Assembly: GCA_903910385.1 (NCBI GenBank)
Contig: CAIVZM010000014.1
Span: forward strand, 1-64,000
Direction: 5' to 3'
DNA length: 64,000 nt
Source: an uncultured Armatimonadota bacterium
Lineage (GTDB): Bacteria > Armatimonadota > Armatimonadia > Armatimonadales > Armatimonadaceae
Shown: one piece after another, positions 8,201 through 18,800 of the stretch
How the letters are laid out: the number at the start of each line of letters is the position of its first letter
How positions within the stretch are numbered: position 1 is the first letter of the stretch
Made by a program: the position numbers and the translations under genes
Notes under the pieces: generated by a model
Database searches by the model: none
Told to the model about the DNA's origin: nothing
Seen by the model: only the letters and a program-made list of their open reading frames with translations

Positions 8201-11200
8201 GATGGGTCAACTGTCTCGGAAAGCAATCCCAGATAGCGGAAGGGGTCACCGCTTCCCGCTGTAGCGACGCTTGCCGGGCTTTCCAGCCGTTGCGCTGACC
8301 TAATGTTCCACAGGTTCACGTTGCCCATATTCTGGACAGTGAATTTCTTGAAGAACGAGTTGTAAGGCGCCGTTTGATTGTTCGGGAACAGACCGGTATT
8401 GAACAGCGGCGCCGGGAGAAGCCCGGTCGCAAAGGCGGGATCGCCCGCGCCGTATCCCAGCAGACCATTCTGAATACCGAACGAATGTCCGAAGGAGCCC
8501 AGATCGATGGTCTCTTCCGCCACCTTCATGCTGGCGTCCACCGGGACGCCGACCCCGATTTCAAACTCCCGGTACGGCGCGGCGCTTGCCCCGCTGACCA
8601 GTGTCAGACGGTTCAAAGGATCGCTGCCGGTAGCCGCTTGCTGGAAGCTGAGAGCGTTCACCGTGGAATTGATGTTGTTACCTACGGTGACCAGCATACG
8701 GGACGAGTACCCATAAGGGACAATGTCCCGGCTACCGCCGTATGTCGCTGAGCCAGAGCTGACGCTGGTATAGCGTTGCAGATTGCGGTTGTTGATTCCG
8801 CGCGGCAACTGGAGCGGCGCTGGATTACTGTCCGTAATCGCGTTATCGTCCACGGTCGGCGCAACATAAGATGAGGTCAGGCTGTGCGTCGCAACGAGGT
8901 TGGCAGGTTGGTACTTCGGAACTGTGACCGCCGCCGCCGTTGCGTAGATACCCGGCAGCGCCACTATCGGATTCTGAGCCGCTACCGCACTCCCGTTTCG
9001 CCAGTTCGCTTCCGCGTCCGTAGTATTAACATCCGCCGCAAGGCTACCCGGCGCAACAGTCAGGTTACCGCTTGCCGCACTGACCTTGATTGCCGTAGAG
9101 GCAGGTATGTCCGGGTAGTCCGGGCTACTGTTGCCAGGAGCAGTTGGGTTCCAGGGTTTCGCCTCATTGATTCCCGTCTCCCAGGGAAGCGGGTTGATAC
9201 GTCCCCCGATATCCATACCAGCAGGCGTAAAGCGCGGGTTATTGTTATTGACCGCAGGGTCTAACGCGTTAGCGGGCGTGTCCGCTTCCGCATTAGGAAC
9301 GCGACCCGGCCAGTAACGCCAGACCATGGCGCTGGCAGGAATAACGCGAACGTTCTTGAGCGACGGCAACAGACTACGGTTCATAATCCGAAGATTCTGT
9401 ACCGTGACGCCCGCCGTACCGGAGCTTACATCCGTAGTTCCTGTATCGCCGTGATTGACGTATCCGGCATTGGTCATGACCGGGAAGTAGAATTCCGGAT
9501 CATCGCCGCCATTGGAGTCTTTCAGGATCGAACTGAAACTCGGATTGAGACGGATGTTCGAGCCGCTGACCAGGAAGCGTCGCAAATCACGACGGCGCAC
9601 CCGGTTACCATTGGTCAATGCGGCAGCATAACGATAATCTTGCTTCTGTGGGTCGGTGGAGCCATCATTAGCCGTTTGCCCGAAGGAAATACGGCTCTTA
9701 GCGGCGCCAGCAGTGTATTGATCGGCGGCGGCCTCGAAGGGGCCAATGCCGTTATTGACATCGCCCGCCTGTGTGGAAGCGGGTCCGACGGTCGCGCCCG
9801 TGGTGCTGGTCAGGAAGCCCTGAACAGCGATCGGGTTTGCGATAGAGAAGAACCCGTCCGCATTTTCCAGTGTCGTTTGTGGCGACTGGACGACATTCAC
9901 CAGTTGTCCGGGGCGACGCACACCACTCTGGGTCGCGGTCACCTGAATGACATCGCCCGGAGTCTGCGGGAACTGGGAAGAGTTATCACCCAGAGTAAGT
10001 TTGAACAGGACGACACCCAGACGGGTGGCTTCCGGATCCTTGACGTTTTCTGCGGTATACGTGGCGACCGCACCATCCCCCCGGGTAACGAGCGCCTGCT
10101 GCGTTCCCCCAGAGCGAGTATTTTGCAGAGCGTTGACGAATTGCAACTGCACCTGCCCGCCACCGATGACATAGTAATCATCTTCGTTGCGCGGGACGGT
10201 ATTTCCCAGCAAATCGTAGACGACCACATAAACCGTTTCACCCCATTCGTAGAAGTTCTTGCCGCCTTTACGTGCGATAGAACCATTCAGGGCAAGCGTG
10301 CGGGGATCCTGCCCGGTGAGAACGGAATTGCGAATGGAGGCGAATGTCGTGGGATCGACAATCGCTACTTTCGACGTCGGCAGTCCAAAAGTTCGGTCAT
10401 TCGGGTTTGTCGCTACGTTGGGCGTTCCCGCCGCGCCGCCGCTGGTCTGTCCCGCAATCGCCGGGGTAAAGGCGTACAGCAATCCGCCCACGCCGCCCGA
10501 GTAGATCCAGGCGACATTTTGCCCTGCCGGGTTGATATCGTCGTTATCGTCGGCGATATTGTCCACCTGCCGAACGTTATTGACGAATCGAGCGTTCCGC
10601 CGCGCCCCATCCGGAACCTGATCGTTCGGATTGACTCCGTTCGGGAAATCGGCGGCGGTCAGCAGACCGCCGATATAGCTGTATCCGGGAACGCGTAACT
10701 TGACCGTATACGCCCCATTGGGATTCTGCGTGATAAGGGACGATTGCGCCTCGTTGGCGGGATGCGTGTCCTGAGCGTTATTGGGCAGGACGACCCCAAC
10801 CTTTCCGGCGAAACGTCGGTCGAAGAACAAGCCGTTCAAGTCCAGCGGGAATCCCGTCTGACCGGTGTTCGTATCGGCGGCGTTCGTCAGCGAATTAAGC
10901 GGACTCAACGACCGGGGACGGAAGTCTGTGCGCGGATCATCGTTATTGGCGATCGGTTCGACAGTCGTCGGCGCCCCGTCGGCGGATCGATAAGGCGTTG
11001 GTGACGTGGTATTCGGTTCGCCGTACGGATAATTCCGATACGCTCCGGTCGGATCGGCGGTAGCCCGCGCCGAGTTCACATAATTCGGGTCCAGCGAGGG
11101 GTAATACGTATTGGTAACGACAGCCACCCCGCCCGGCCCACCCGGCCCGAATTGCGAGAAGTGCAGAGTATGTCCCTGCTGGAACTGGTTCTCGATGTTT

Positions 11201-14200
11201 TCCGTCACGCCGAATAACGGCCAACCGACCGTGAAACTACGGTTAAAGTTGGCGTCATTGACGACAGAGCGGTCTTCGCCTTCTATATTGCTGCTTGCTG
11301 CATGCAGGTTACCCTCGGCATCTGTCACAAACAGCATCGGATACTGATATGCCAGATTCGGGATGCGGTTGACTGCGCTAGTGTCTGCGTTGCCGGTATC
11401 CGTCGCAAGCGCCCCTTCCGTCGTCGTCAGCGGATCATTGATATCCTGGGCGATGAAGTGAGTCAATCCACGTTGCGTTGTCGGGCTGTCAATGTTGAAG
11501 GGATCACTGAAATCGAAGGATTTCGGGCTGGCGCTTACCAGATCAGCCAGATCGAAGAAGAGCGGCCGCCAGTTTGGCGCATCGTTCGTCGGGAACAGCG
11601 GAGCCATCGGTTGGGAAGGTTGCGGTAAAGTCGCCGACACGGAGACGCTACGGTTTTGCATCGGTCCACCGCTGATGACGACGCTATTGACGCTCGAAGG
11701 CGATCCATACAGGGGAGTCACCCGGGCGAGAATCCTCAGGCGAGCGAAATTCTGTTCCGCGCCAACCGGGTCGAACCCGACACGAAGCGAGGGATCCAGC
11801 GGGTCCAGCAAATCCCTGGTGGCTTCTGGCTTATAGAAGAAGTTGCCCGAATCGGTGATATCGAACCCAAGCTGGTTCACGCCACCTTCCGGCAATGATG
11901 TCAGAGCGGAGGTCGCCGCATAACTGGGACGCCAGCGCATAAACAGACCGGTCTGCGGATCGATATCGATTCCGAACACTTTACCGACGCCGCCAATATA
12001 GACAGTCGGCGTCAAACGGCGAGACGGTACGCCCTGATTCGGGTTCGCCGTATAGTTCGAATCGGTCTTCGATAGAATCGGCGGAACGATAGGACTGTTT
12101 CGCCGCGACATATCCAGAGCGAAGTTCGTTCCGGTGTACGTGTCGTAGACATAGCGGTACGACCATGCGGGCGACGAATCGCCCAACACCTGTTTGGGCG
12201 AGAATCGGTCACGCGGATAAGCGGAGATTCGCTCGACGGAGCCGAACTTGCGGACGACAGGATTCGAGAGGAAGTTCGCACGATCCCCTACCTGATCTAA
12301 CAGGTAAACGCGGCTTTCCGTCGGTGGAGTTCCGTCCTGCGTAGAATCATGCGCCTGAAAAACAAGATAAGAACGCAATTCCCGCGTCGTTGGATCGCTG
12401 GCGACCTTCTGGAACGGGAAATCCATCAGGACAGGCGCCGTCGTAATCGCGCCGATGCTGCTACCGGGTTCGACCAGAGACTTGTCCGCAATGCCGCGAT
12501 CTTTCGCGCCATCCAGCAGAGTATTTCGGTACGCCTTATCAATCGGGCGATCAAAAGTCAGGGCATCGCCATCCCGAATCTGACGATACAGGTTCGGGTA
12601 AGTCCACCGGGGACGAATATCGCCCTGGGTGCGATCGGCGCGTCCGTTGATCGTCGGGGTCAGGTTATGGAAGCGATAGTCATCGTTCAGCTTTTCCGCC
12701 CGTTCCGCGAACGGAGACGCGCCATAGTTAGCGTTCAACGCCGGCGGGTTACTGAACGTGAGCGGGTTTACATAATCGATATTTTCCGTGTTGACCGCAG
12801 TGCTATGAAGCTGGCGAGTAACCGGGCCATCCCAGTCGATACAGTAGACGCGCCCTTCCTGCGAGGTGACATAAACCCCTTTGGTAATCAGGTCAGACTC
12901 GGAGGAACCCTGCACCTTGCCGGCGTTCTGGCGCATCACGGAGACGGCGGGCGTTGCATTGATGCCGCCTCGCGCCGCGAACCACCACTTCACGCCCGTA
13001 AAGTTGCGTTCGATCACCAGATTATTCTGAATGATGCGCTCTCGCCGTCCCTGCTCCTTACGGAAGGGCAGGCTATACAGACCGGAGTAGACATTTCCGT
13101 TTTGCGTGAATCCAGCATCCGCACTGGCGTCCAATGCATAGACATAACCGTTCAGGTTGCCAATAAAGAGACGTGGCTCATCCTTTGCCGGATCTAACGG
13201 CGAAGTCACCAAATCCTTCTCATCCTTACGGTATGCAATAACAGGAGCGGACTGTCCGAAAGAGGATGGAATGGGAATTTCCCGTTTCAGTCGCAGGTTG
13301 TACGCCGGAAGCGTTTCGTTATTTTGCCGTCCCAGCGTCAACGGGCCGGAGAACGTCCACAACGCATTAGTGGTGCCGGGGCGATACGTTCCGAAGTTAC
13401 GATAACCGTCTGGCGCTGCGTTCTTCGCTACAGGCAGATAGTCGTTATCATTGTTTCCATAGGCGTCCACTGCGTAAATCACGCCATTTGCGGCGGCGAT
13501 ATAAGCGACCCCGACCATAACGGGTTCATTACTGCCCTGCTTATAGTAACGTCCCGGCGGCGCAGCCATAGTCCGAGCGGTAATATTAGGAAGTTGTCCC
13601 GCATTGATTCGCGTCTGCCCGGTATTGGCGTCGCGGATATAGGTAGGAAGTCGGACAAGCCCGCGCACCGGAACCTTCGGCGCATAGCTCACACTGGCAA
13701 AGATACCGCCACTGGGATTATTGCCCTGACCGGCGATAAAGACTTCATCATCTTGAATCACATTGTCAAGATTTTTGTCGTTCACAACGACGCCAGGAAT
13801 CGTATATACAGCCCGACCGCGCGAATCGAATACCGGAAGGTTCGTGATTCGGTCGGTCAATTGCGGGTTGCGGATACTGCCGGGGGCGTAGGTGCGATCC
13901 GGGAAACGCCAGATCGGCGTTCCGGTCTGGGAATCGAGACACCAGACAGAACCGACTGCAATGGTGATAGTCCCATCCTTATTATTATCCGGGACGCCGT
14001 TTTCCGGGTCGAGGACATACTCGGTACGGGCCATAATGACCTGCTGATGCGAGAAATAAGGAACCACCGGATTGCTGTCCAGGTTCGTCGGATCGTACGC
14101 CTGCAAGCGGTCGGTACGGTAGATATTATGGTTGTTCGCATCCGTCGCACGTGCCGTGCGCTGAAGACCATAGGGTCTTTCCCCGGTGACAGGGTCAACA

Positions 14201-15714
14201 ATATCCACTTTGACTCGGTTCTGGGTTCCCGATCCTACCGGGTCGCCAATGAGATTAGGCAACGGGTAGTTGAGAAACTGACCGCCTGAAATCAGGCGAG
14301 GATCAGCAAGGGATTCCGGCCCCCGGAAGAGAGTGGTCGGGTTCGCTGTCCAATCCGGATCGCTGGCATCTATGGTGTTTGTATCAAACGGGTTATTGAT
14401 AAAGGTGGAGAGGTTGTTGTACCACTCGTCGGTTACATCGATGGTATTCGACGTGCTCAGATACGCATGCGCTTTTTGGTCACTGCTACGGTAGCGTTTA
14501 TTCACGGTGTCATAAACATAGTTCGGTCCGCTGAAGGGTTGTAACGGTTGCGTTCCTGCCGCGACCGCATCCACACGGCGTCCGCCATGCGGGCGTGTAA
14601 CTGTCGGGGTAGCGTATACCGAGTCAATCGACCCTACCAGATTCAGACGATCCGCCAGAACAAACAGGTTACTGCCATCATTCCCCGTCGTATCATCCAG
14701 CACTACTCCCTGAAAACGTCGCCCGATTCCCGGTTGCACCGGAAAGTCGGTGTTGTTCGCGATATTGCTGGCATTGGTATAGAAAGGGAAAAACGCCGGG
14801 ATGCCGTTTTCATTGACCAACGGACCTTCACCCGCCGCTGCCTGAGAAACGATAAAGGTCTTTTGCCGCGCCTGAATAGCGCCACTGGCGACTCGCAGAT
14901 AATAGAAGACCGTGTAGCGAGCGTCCGTAATCCGGTTTTCACCGACTCCGGGCGTCGGAAGGTTCACACGCACCTGATACCGTACTGCCTGACCGGCGGT
15001 AATTCCCGCGACCGCAATGTTGGTGAGGTTCCAGACAGCGGCACGCGGCTTATTGGCAGCGGGTGTGATGTAGGTGATCGATGTAGAATTTGGACGAGGG
15101 CGCGCCGCCGTTCGCAGATAAGTAGCGCCGGGAAAGGATCCCAGGGTGGAGGGAGCGCCAACCTGAACCCAGTTACCATTGGGCAATGTATTCAGGGCAG
15201 TGGCGTCTACCAACGTCCCCTGACCATCGCTATTGATAGCGGGAGAGCGCAATGCCGGGCGGGATAGAAATGCGCCATTCAAGCTGGCGCCGCGTGGAAA
15301 TCCCCAGCCATCCAGATCAAGAAGATTGGGGCGAGCGCCAGCATTTGGCACACGCGAAAGCGCGTTTCCGGAATACGTTTTTCCATTGAGGACACGCGGT
15401 CGCCCATTCAGGTAAACTCCGGCGGGCGTGTTAGCGTCCGTGACCCCCCAGTAATAATCCGCCGAAGCGCGACCCCTGTTTTGCGCATCTCCGTTGGGAA
15501 AGGGAAATGGATTGACCGGCGACTGTTTCTCCGTTGGCGCCGACTTTGGCGCTTCGGGAGGCGTTTGCGCCCCGGGAGGCGTTTGCGCCCCGGCGCTTTG
15601 CGCCAGAGACAGCGCAGCCAGAGCGGCGATGACGATGCCTACTCTGGTTATCGGAAACAAAAGACCGACGTTGCGAATATGCGCGTACCCCATTGATTTA
15701 ACTCGAAGCCTCAT
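5299..15714 (-). CDS. Giant secreted beta-propeller protein (PilY1-position), 3471 aa
   Basis: One uninterrupted frame of 3471 codons. Residues 1-43 look like a signal peptide (hydrophobic about 18-36, ending SAGAQ); translation may start at M1 or M8 (15693). A Pro-rich linker follows. PQQ-like propeller blades are visible at about residues 585-605 (VWCLDSQTGTPIWRF), 745-788 (VIYAVDAYG, ALWTF), 848-862 (GYVYALDAS) and 945-962 (GRVYCIDWDGP). Short Asp-rich loops such as DNNKDGTIT (576-584) could bind calcium. The rest is Asn/Thr/Pro-rich beta-structure with Ig-like pieces. It is the last gene of a prepilin operon, the place of PilY1, whose C-terminal domain is a quinoprotein-like propeller. 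A role as a surface or pilus-tip adhesin is inferred from position and fold, not from PilY1 sequence identity. A shorter paralog-like protein lies just upstream. Confidence 0.8.
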   Translation of the reverse strand: MRLRVKSMGYAHIRNVGLLFPITRVGIVIAALAALSLAQSAGAQTPPGAQTPPEAPKSAPTEKQSPVNPFPFPNGDAQNRGRASADYYWGVTDANTPAGVYLNGRPRVLNGKTYSGNALSRVPNAGARPNLLDLDGWGFPRGASLNGAFLSRPALRSPAINSDGQGTLVDATALNTLPNGNWVQVGAPSTLGSFPGATYLRTAARPRPNSTSITYITPAANKPRAAVWNLTNIAVAGITAGQAVRYQVRVNLPTPGVGENRITDARYTVFYYLRVASGAIQARQKTFIVSQAAAGEGPLVNENGIPAFFPFYTNASNIANNTDFPVQPGIGRRFQGVVLDDTTGNDGSNLFVLADRLNLVGSIDSVYATPTVTRPHGGRRVDAVAAGTQPLQPFSGPNYVYDTVNKRYRSSDQKAHAYLSTSNTIDVTDEWYNNLSTFINNPFDTNTIDASDPDWTANPTTLFRGPESLADPRLISGGQFLNYPLPNLIGDPVGSGTQNRVKVDIVDPVTGERPYGLQRTARATDANNHNIYRTDRLQAYDPTNLDSNPVVPYFSHQQVIMARTEYVLDPENGVPDNNKDGTITIAVGSVWCLDSQTGTPIWRFPDRTYAPGSIRNPQLTDRITNLPVFDSRGRAVYTIPGVVVNDKNLDNVIQDDEVFIAGQGNNPSGGIFASVSYAPKVPVRGLVRLPTYIRDANTGQTRINAGQLPNITARTMAAPPGRYYKQGSNEPVMVGVAYIAAANGVIYAVDAYGNNDNDYLPVAKNAAPDGYRNFGTYRPGTTNALWTFSGPLTLGRQNNETLPAYNLRLKREIPIPSSFGQSAPVIAYRKDEKDLVTSPLDPAKDEPRLFIGNLNGYVYALDASADAGFTQNGNVYSGLYSLPFRKEQGRRERIIQNNLVIERNFTGVKWWFAARGGINATPAVSVMRQNAGKVQGSSESDLITKGVYVTSQEGRVYCIDWDGPVTRQLHSTAVNTENIDYVNPLTFSNPPALNANYGASPFAERAEKLNDDYRFHNLTPTINGRADRTQGDIRPRWTYPNLYRQIRDGDALTFDRPIDKAYRNTLLDGAKDRGIADKSLVEPGSSIGAITTAPVLMDFPFQKVASDPTTRELRSYLVFQAHDSTQDGTPPTESRVYLLDQVGDRANFLSNPVVRKFGSVERISAYPRDRFSPKQVLGDSSPAWSYRYVYDTYTGTNFALDMSRRNSPIVPPILSKTDSNYTANPNQGVPSRRLTPTVYIGGVGKVFGIDIDPQTGLFMRWRPSYAATSALTSLPEGGVNQLGFDITDSGNFFYKPEATRDLLDPLDPSLRVGFDPVGAEQNFARLRILARVTPLYGSPSSVNSVVISGGPMQNRSVSVSATLPQPSQPMAPLFPTNDAPNWRPLFFDLADLVSASPKSFDFSDPFNIDSPTTQRGLTHFIAQDINDPLTTTEGALATDTGNADTSAVNRIPNLAYQYPMLFVTDAEGNLHAASSNIEGEDRSVVNDANFNRSFTVGWPLFGVTENIENQFQQGHTLHFSQFGPGGPGGVAVVTNTYYPSLDPNYVNSARATADPTGAYRNYPYGEPNTTSPTPYRSADGAPTTVEPIANNDDPRTDFRPRSLSPLNSLTNAADTNTGQTGFPLDLNGLFFDRRFAGKVGVVLPNNAQDTHPANEAQSSLITQNPNGAYTVKLRVPGYSYIGGLLTAADFPNGVNPNDQVPDGARRNARFVNNVRQVDNIADDNDDINPAGQNVAWIYSGGVGGLLYAFTPAIAGQTSGGAAGTPNVATNPNDRTFGLPTSKVAIVDPTTFASIRNSVLTGQDPRTLALNGSIARKGGKNFYEWGETVYVVVYDLLGNTVPRNEDDYYVIGGGQVQLQFVNALQNTRSGGTQQALVTRGDGAVATYTAENVKDPEATRLGVVLFKLTLGDNSSQFPQTPGDVIQVTATQSGVRRPGQLVNVVQSPQTTLENADGFFSIANPIAVQGFLTSTTGATVGPASTQAGDVNNGIGPFEAAADQYTAGAAKSRISFGQTANDGSTDPQKQDYRYAAALTNGNRVRRRDLRRFLVSGSNIRLNPSFSSILKDSNGGDDPEFYFPVMTNAGYVNHGDTGTTDVSSGTAGVTVQNLRIMNRSLLPSLKNVRVIPASAMVWRYWPGRVPNAEADTPANALDPAVNNNNPRFTPAGMDIGGRINPLPWETGINEAKPWNPTAPGNSSPDYPDIPASTAIKVSAASGNLTVAPGSLAADVNTTDAEANWRNGSAVAAQNPIVALPGIYATAAAVTVPKYQPANLVATHSLTSSYVAPTVDDNAITDSNPAPLQLPRGINNRNLQRYTSVSSGSATYGGSRDIVPYGYSSRMLVTVGNNINSTVNALSFQQAATGSDPLNRLTLVSGASAAPYREFEIGVGVPVDASMKVAEETIDLGSFGHSFGIQNGLLGYGAGDPAFATGLLPAPLFNTGLFPNNQTAPYNSFFKKFTVQNMGNVNLWNIRSAQRLESPASVATAGSGDPFRYLGLLSETVDPSFGILAVGTDPNKDINNLMPQIITSLDKRYDTAWDQYLQTGPANFSQPFIAPLEDGTTPYQRYYAAFKGRHTLHKPVVGVNAPAVGSIPDLPSAQYLRPVGDPQPQGVNTVVSVAVPLGTPSGTYSSTAYGQRFVVFEDHDTNSPYLPVPTVTSSSQNSLTLSPAGPLYGGSNVVHPGKNSILTRGNGSNGEGIWRYRYNAAGQYEPLPASDPGINLKITVGETPLTGDVADRGLENSNAKIPLNVAAGRLPAVDAKPLIDATGQARRSAAALSPAGYRTPDGKMHLFFSRNYQGDPSVRFAQPGQPYRLFKSTLNWDRTLGTFAASNIGAPVDDATKNAGKWFADATPETMKRLNPGTATESNVSPFVLQPFSYDNNGKPVYSSGATLFWVNSQPQTAGGTYNQIMFSALDASGNPTGNGQSFLSNYDPAVQRFSPRAIQTNGGSVIVTYYGGSSGRWGLYYSVRNGDANGTPVGNVPNATAVGQPIREVPLTLPASIASASDPAPIFRGSIFLPSATNPAAVPQSVQAVDIYFSGVLKTTQTPEAFVGRYRITGGGNVRLTPMAFPRITGEKLIAAGRGASYAAKNISWNRTLTPDSAGNYDQLPVIYIGGNAVTLPNPTTNATRANNAWNYDAATGVLYQTFRRGAQQGIVYVDTDSGAVRFRGDAAPTNAEPVYADYTPQVLRLSDGKGSGTGVFALWDNRLLAPTFTTANQARNTVLRRFYPDTPANAYLPAGRSWLFYQKGATTLQYAVRRVGIDLKSVLVAQGGMVPGDTESIALGDRSARGNQLPAVDYVQIRGNLNQFVNRFEVDYASGRIYIDPQYEGLPLQISYYAYNKKTNTKTQRTIGLNGTIYARQIDELGTDSGGAQQVPMQRSVNETQPYAFLDLADFISGVSRPSDINQPAPGGDPTLQPGRVWLLWTSPRGRQGVQPNATDLFPTAYDLYWQTLAPNFDPKSLSPLPPL

Positions 15715-15738
15715 GTGCGCTGTCGCGCTAACTGGTAA

Positions 15739-15782
15739 GGGCGTCGCCTATCGCTGTGGTTGCTCTGCGACCTGCGACGCCC
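15739..15782. other. Inverted repeat upstream of giant gene
   Basis: GGGCGTCGC (15739-15747) and GCGACGCCC (15774-15782) are perfect 9-base complements around a 26-base loop, in the leader between the two giant propeller genes. It could be an mRNA structure; no function can be assigned. Confidence 0.4.
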
Positions 15783-15809
15783 ACAAAAAATTCACTATGT
15801 ATTATATCG

Positions 15810-15828
15810 GGCGACGTTCAACGTCGCC
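15810..15828. terminator. Hairpin after the 1764-aa gene
   Basis: GGCGACGTT and AACGTCGCC flank a single base, a 19-base palindrome lying 11 bases past the stop of the 1764-aa gene. On the minus strand the U-rich stretch (ATTTTTTG) comes only about 16 bases after the stem, so it would be a weak or attenuating terminator at best. TATAAT also occurs just downstream on the minus strand without a convincing -35 partner. Confidence 0.35.
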
Positions 15829-15839
15829 TTGTATACGAA

Positions 15840-18800
15840 TTAGGGACGGATGGCGAATATAGGTTGTTCCAAAAGCCCGGTATTCCCATCGCCACTGCCC
15901 ATAATCTGGCGATTCAGTCCGATAGTGATGCCGCCATTCGTCGCTCCTGCATCAATACGCGGAACGGAGAAGTTAGCGAACGCCCCACCGAACGAAGTCT
16001 GCGTAAAGGGTACCGTCGCCAGAACGGGAGATCCGTTCGGCTTCACTTCAAACACATCACCCGTAAACTGCCCATTCTCGAACAGGGAGCTACGACCAGT
16101 CCATCCATTGGTGATGAGATAGTTGCCGTTCGCCAGCAGTTGCAGAGATACCGGTTGGAATTTAGGAGCTGCATCCAGAGGCAATGTCACTCCCACAGTC
16201 GATCCAACAACATTGAAGCGACTCGTATTCATCCTGTTATAATCGCTTTGCTTGAACGCCCACAGAGCATCCAGCGCCGTCTTTCCGTTTGCATCTGTAC
16301 GCGCTTGCAGAACATAGGCGCCATCCAGATCGCACAACAGATACAGGGTCTTCGCCGGGTTACCTGCATTCAGGTTGGCGGGAAGATTGAGTTGCTGAAA
16401 GAAAGTCGGGTTGTTGATGCGCTTGACAAGCCGGTTGGTCGTCCCGGGACCAACGGTCAGGGTATTGAATTCCGAGATAGCGATCAACGTCGCCCCGTTG
16501 CCCACAGGCTCGCTCTGACGAGCGGAACCGGCAGTGGTCGGAGGCAGCCATAGTTTCGCGGGTTTCTGCGTCCCGCCAGCATCACGGAAGGTCAATGCCG
16601 TATTGAAAGGCGCATAGCGCATGGTGACCAGAGAGCCGCCGACCGCGTCCGCCGAAGGCCCATCGATACCCAATCGGACATTACTCACGACCGCAGTCAG
16701 GTAGGGATATCCGTAAAGTCCTTCGTAGGGCGTCCCCGCCGGACCGAAGCCGACAGCGCGTTGAACGCTACGGAAGCGCAACGATTTGCCCTGCTCAGAA
16801 GCGACACGGCTTGACCAGACGACCACAGGAGACCCTGCGGTGTTGGATGTATTCGAACCCGGGGACACCGGAGCATCCACCGCGCCGCCCGTCTGATCGT
16901 AGTAGGTCGCTACTTCAATGATACGAGAGTTGCCCGAATCCGCGATGATGTAATGGACTTCATACCCGGTAACCGCGTTCAGACCGGCATTTAACGTCGG
17001 AGTGACATAATACAGCAAGTCAGTCGGTTCGCTCAGGGTCAGCGGATCGCCGCTGGCAAGAATACCATAGGGATCCGCCGCTTTGGTCATGCCCCACACC
17101 ACATTACCGCCACGATCCGTCCGGACGACCCGGTTATTTCCGGAATCCGCCATCAAGTAATCGGAACCGCCGATCCGTTGCAGGGAAGTCGGTCGCGCCA
17201 GACTGGTACGCGCCACATTGAACTGTCCCAGAGGCGCAGGGGTAGGATTGGTGATTTCACCCGTTGGCCCGTAGATGGGAATCGGACCGCCCGCAGAGGT
17301 GCGTGCGACAGTCGATTCCATACTCCACAATGCGGAGGCGTCCGCCGAAGTCTCCAGCAACCGTCGGCTGTCGGCAATCAGAGTGACGCCATTATTGAAG
17401 GCGAAAACGCCCGCAAGGGAGCCAGCAGCGCCGCTGCCCATAATTCCTGAGTTCACGACCAACGAACCTTCGCCGCCTACCGGCCCGCCTTCCGCAAAGG
17501 AGGGCGTCGTATTGGCGGGAGTCAGTCGAAGAATTCGAGCATGGTTGGATTTCGTATTCGCCGCCGCCGCAAGCGTGCCATCAGGGTTTTGGACGCGCAC
17601 TCTGTCGGTCACGTTCATTACCTGCTCGCTTAAACCGATCCGCACCTGAGGATCGTTGGAATACGGTCTCGCATCGACGGCGACGACAAAGCCGACGTTC
17701 GAAAAGGAAGCGCTATCCGGGTCCCGGCTGGCGACATTGTAGTAAATGTAATCGCCGACCAGTGATGGTTGGGAAAGCGGCATTCCCGGCAACACATAGT
17801 AGAAAAGAAGCGGCGAGAATCCGCCCGGATTGCTGGAAAGCCGTCCGGTCGCATCCACCTGTTCGCCCACAGTAGCGGTGGAACCCAGCGGCGTCGGCGG
17901 AATCACGATTTTACGCTCCGCTCGACCTTCCCGGCTGTAATAACGAACGACAAACGATTGCGAGGCGGAAAAACCGCTTCCACTGCCCCGGAAGTTCTTG
18001 ACAATCACCCGCCCCCTATCAGCATCTAATGTTAACTGCGGGCTATTCGACTGGTTACTCGAAGCCCGAACTACTGCCGCAGTTCCATTCGCCTGATCCG
18101 AGAGAATGTCGGCCTGCTGAATTGTGACGCCTGCATTCAAATCGAATGGTTCCGGCAGATTCAGAGTGATTTCCGGGTTCGTTTTGAACGCCATCAGCAA
18201 GGTTACCAGGCGACCCGCATTATACTGAGATACAGCGCTCGCCAGGAAATAGGTAAGGCCATCGTTGGTAGTGATCGGCGTGCCGATAACGCGGATGTCC
18301 GTCAGCGCTTCCGGTGTCCGTTGCCGAACGGCGCTACTGGTTTTCGGCCATGCCGCGTCGAAAGTCAGATAGTTCAGGAACGGCTTGATGTCCTGCACAT
18401 TGACATCATCCACCGTCCTATTGAACGCTGTTGAAGTCCCCTCAAGTTCGTTGGTGATCGGAAAACGCCAACGCAAACGACTATTGGACGGGTTCAGGAA
18501 GTCGCCATCCTGCTCGTTGACCGCGAAAATCGTCGTGATCGGCGGATTGTCGGACGACGGGTTGGTTGGCGTAAATGCCTGTATTGCCGCAAAGAACAAT
18601 GTATCGTCAGAGGATAATGCGGGCGTCGAGAACGAGCGCAGAGCGTAGCCTGAACCTACTCGCTGAAAAAGGCCACCAGTAACCGGATTGAAGTTGGCAT
18701 CCAAAGGCGTATCGGCCGCGGCCGCCCGGAAGATTCCATTTGTTCCCAGCGTCAACAACTGATTCGGACGCGCGCCGATCTGGGTCGGGTTGGAGGCATA

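Noticed and set aside
9451-10698. Long plus-strand open frame (415 codons) opposite the giant gene
   Set aside because: It lies fully antisense to a clear coding gene, has no recognisable domain, and is Arg/Ile-rich as expected from a reversed GC-rich frame.
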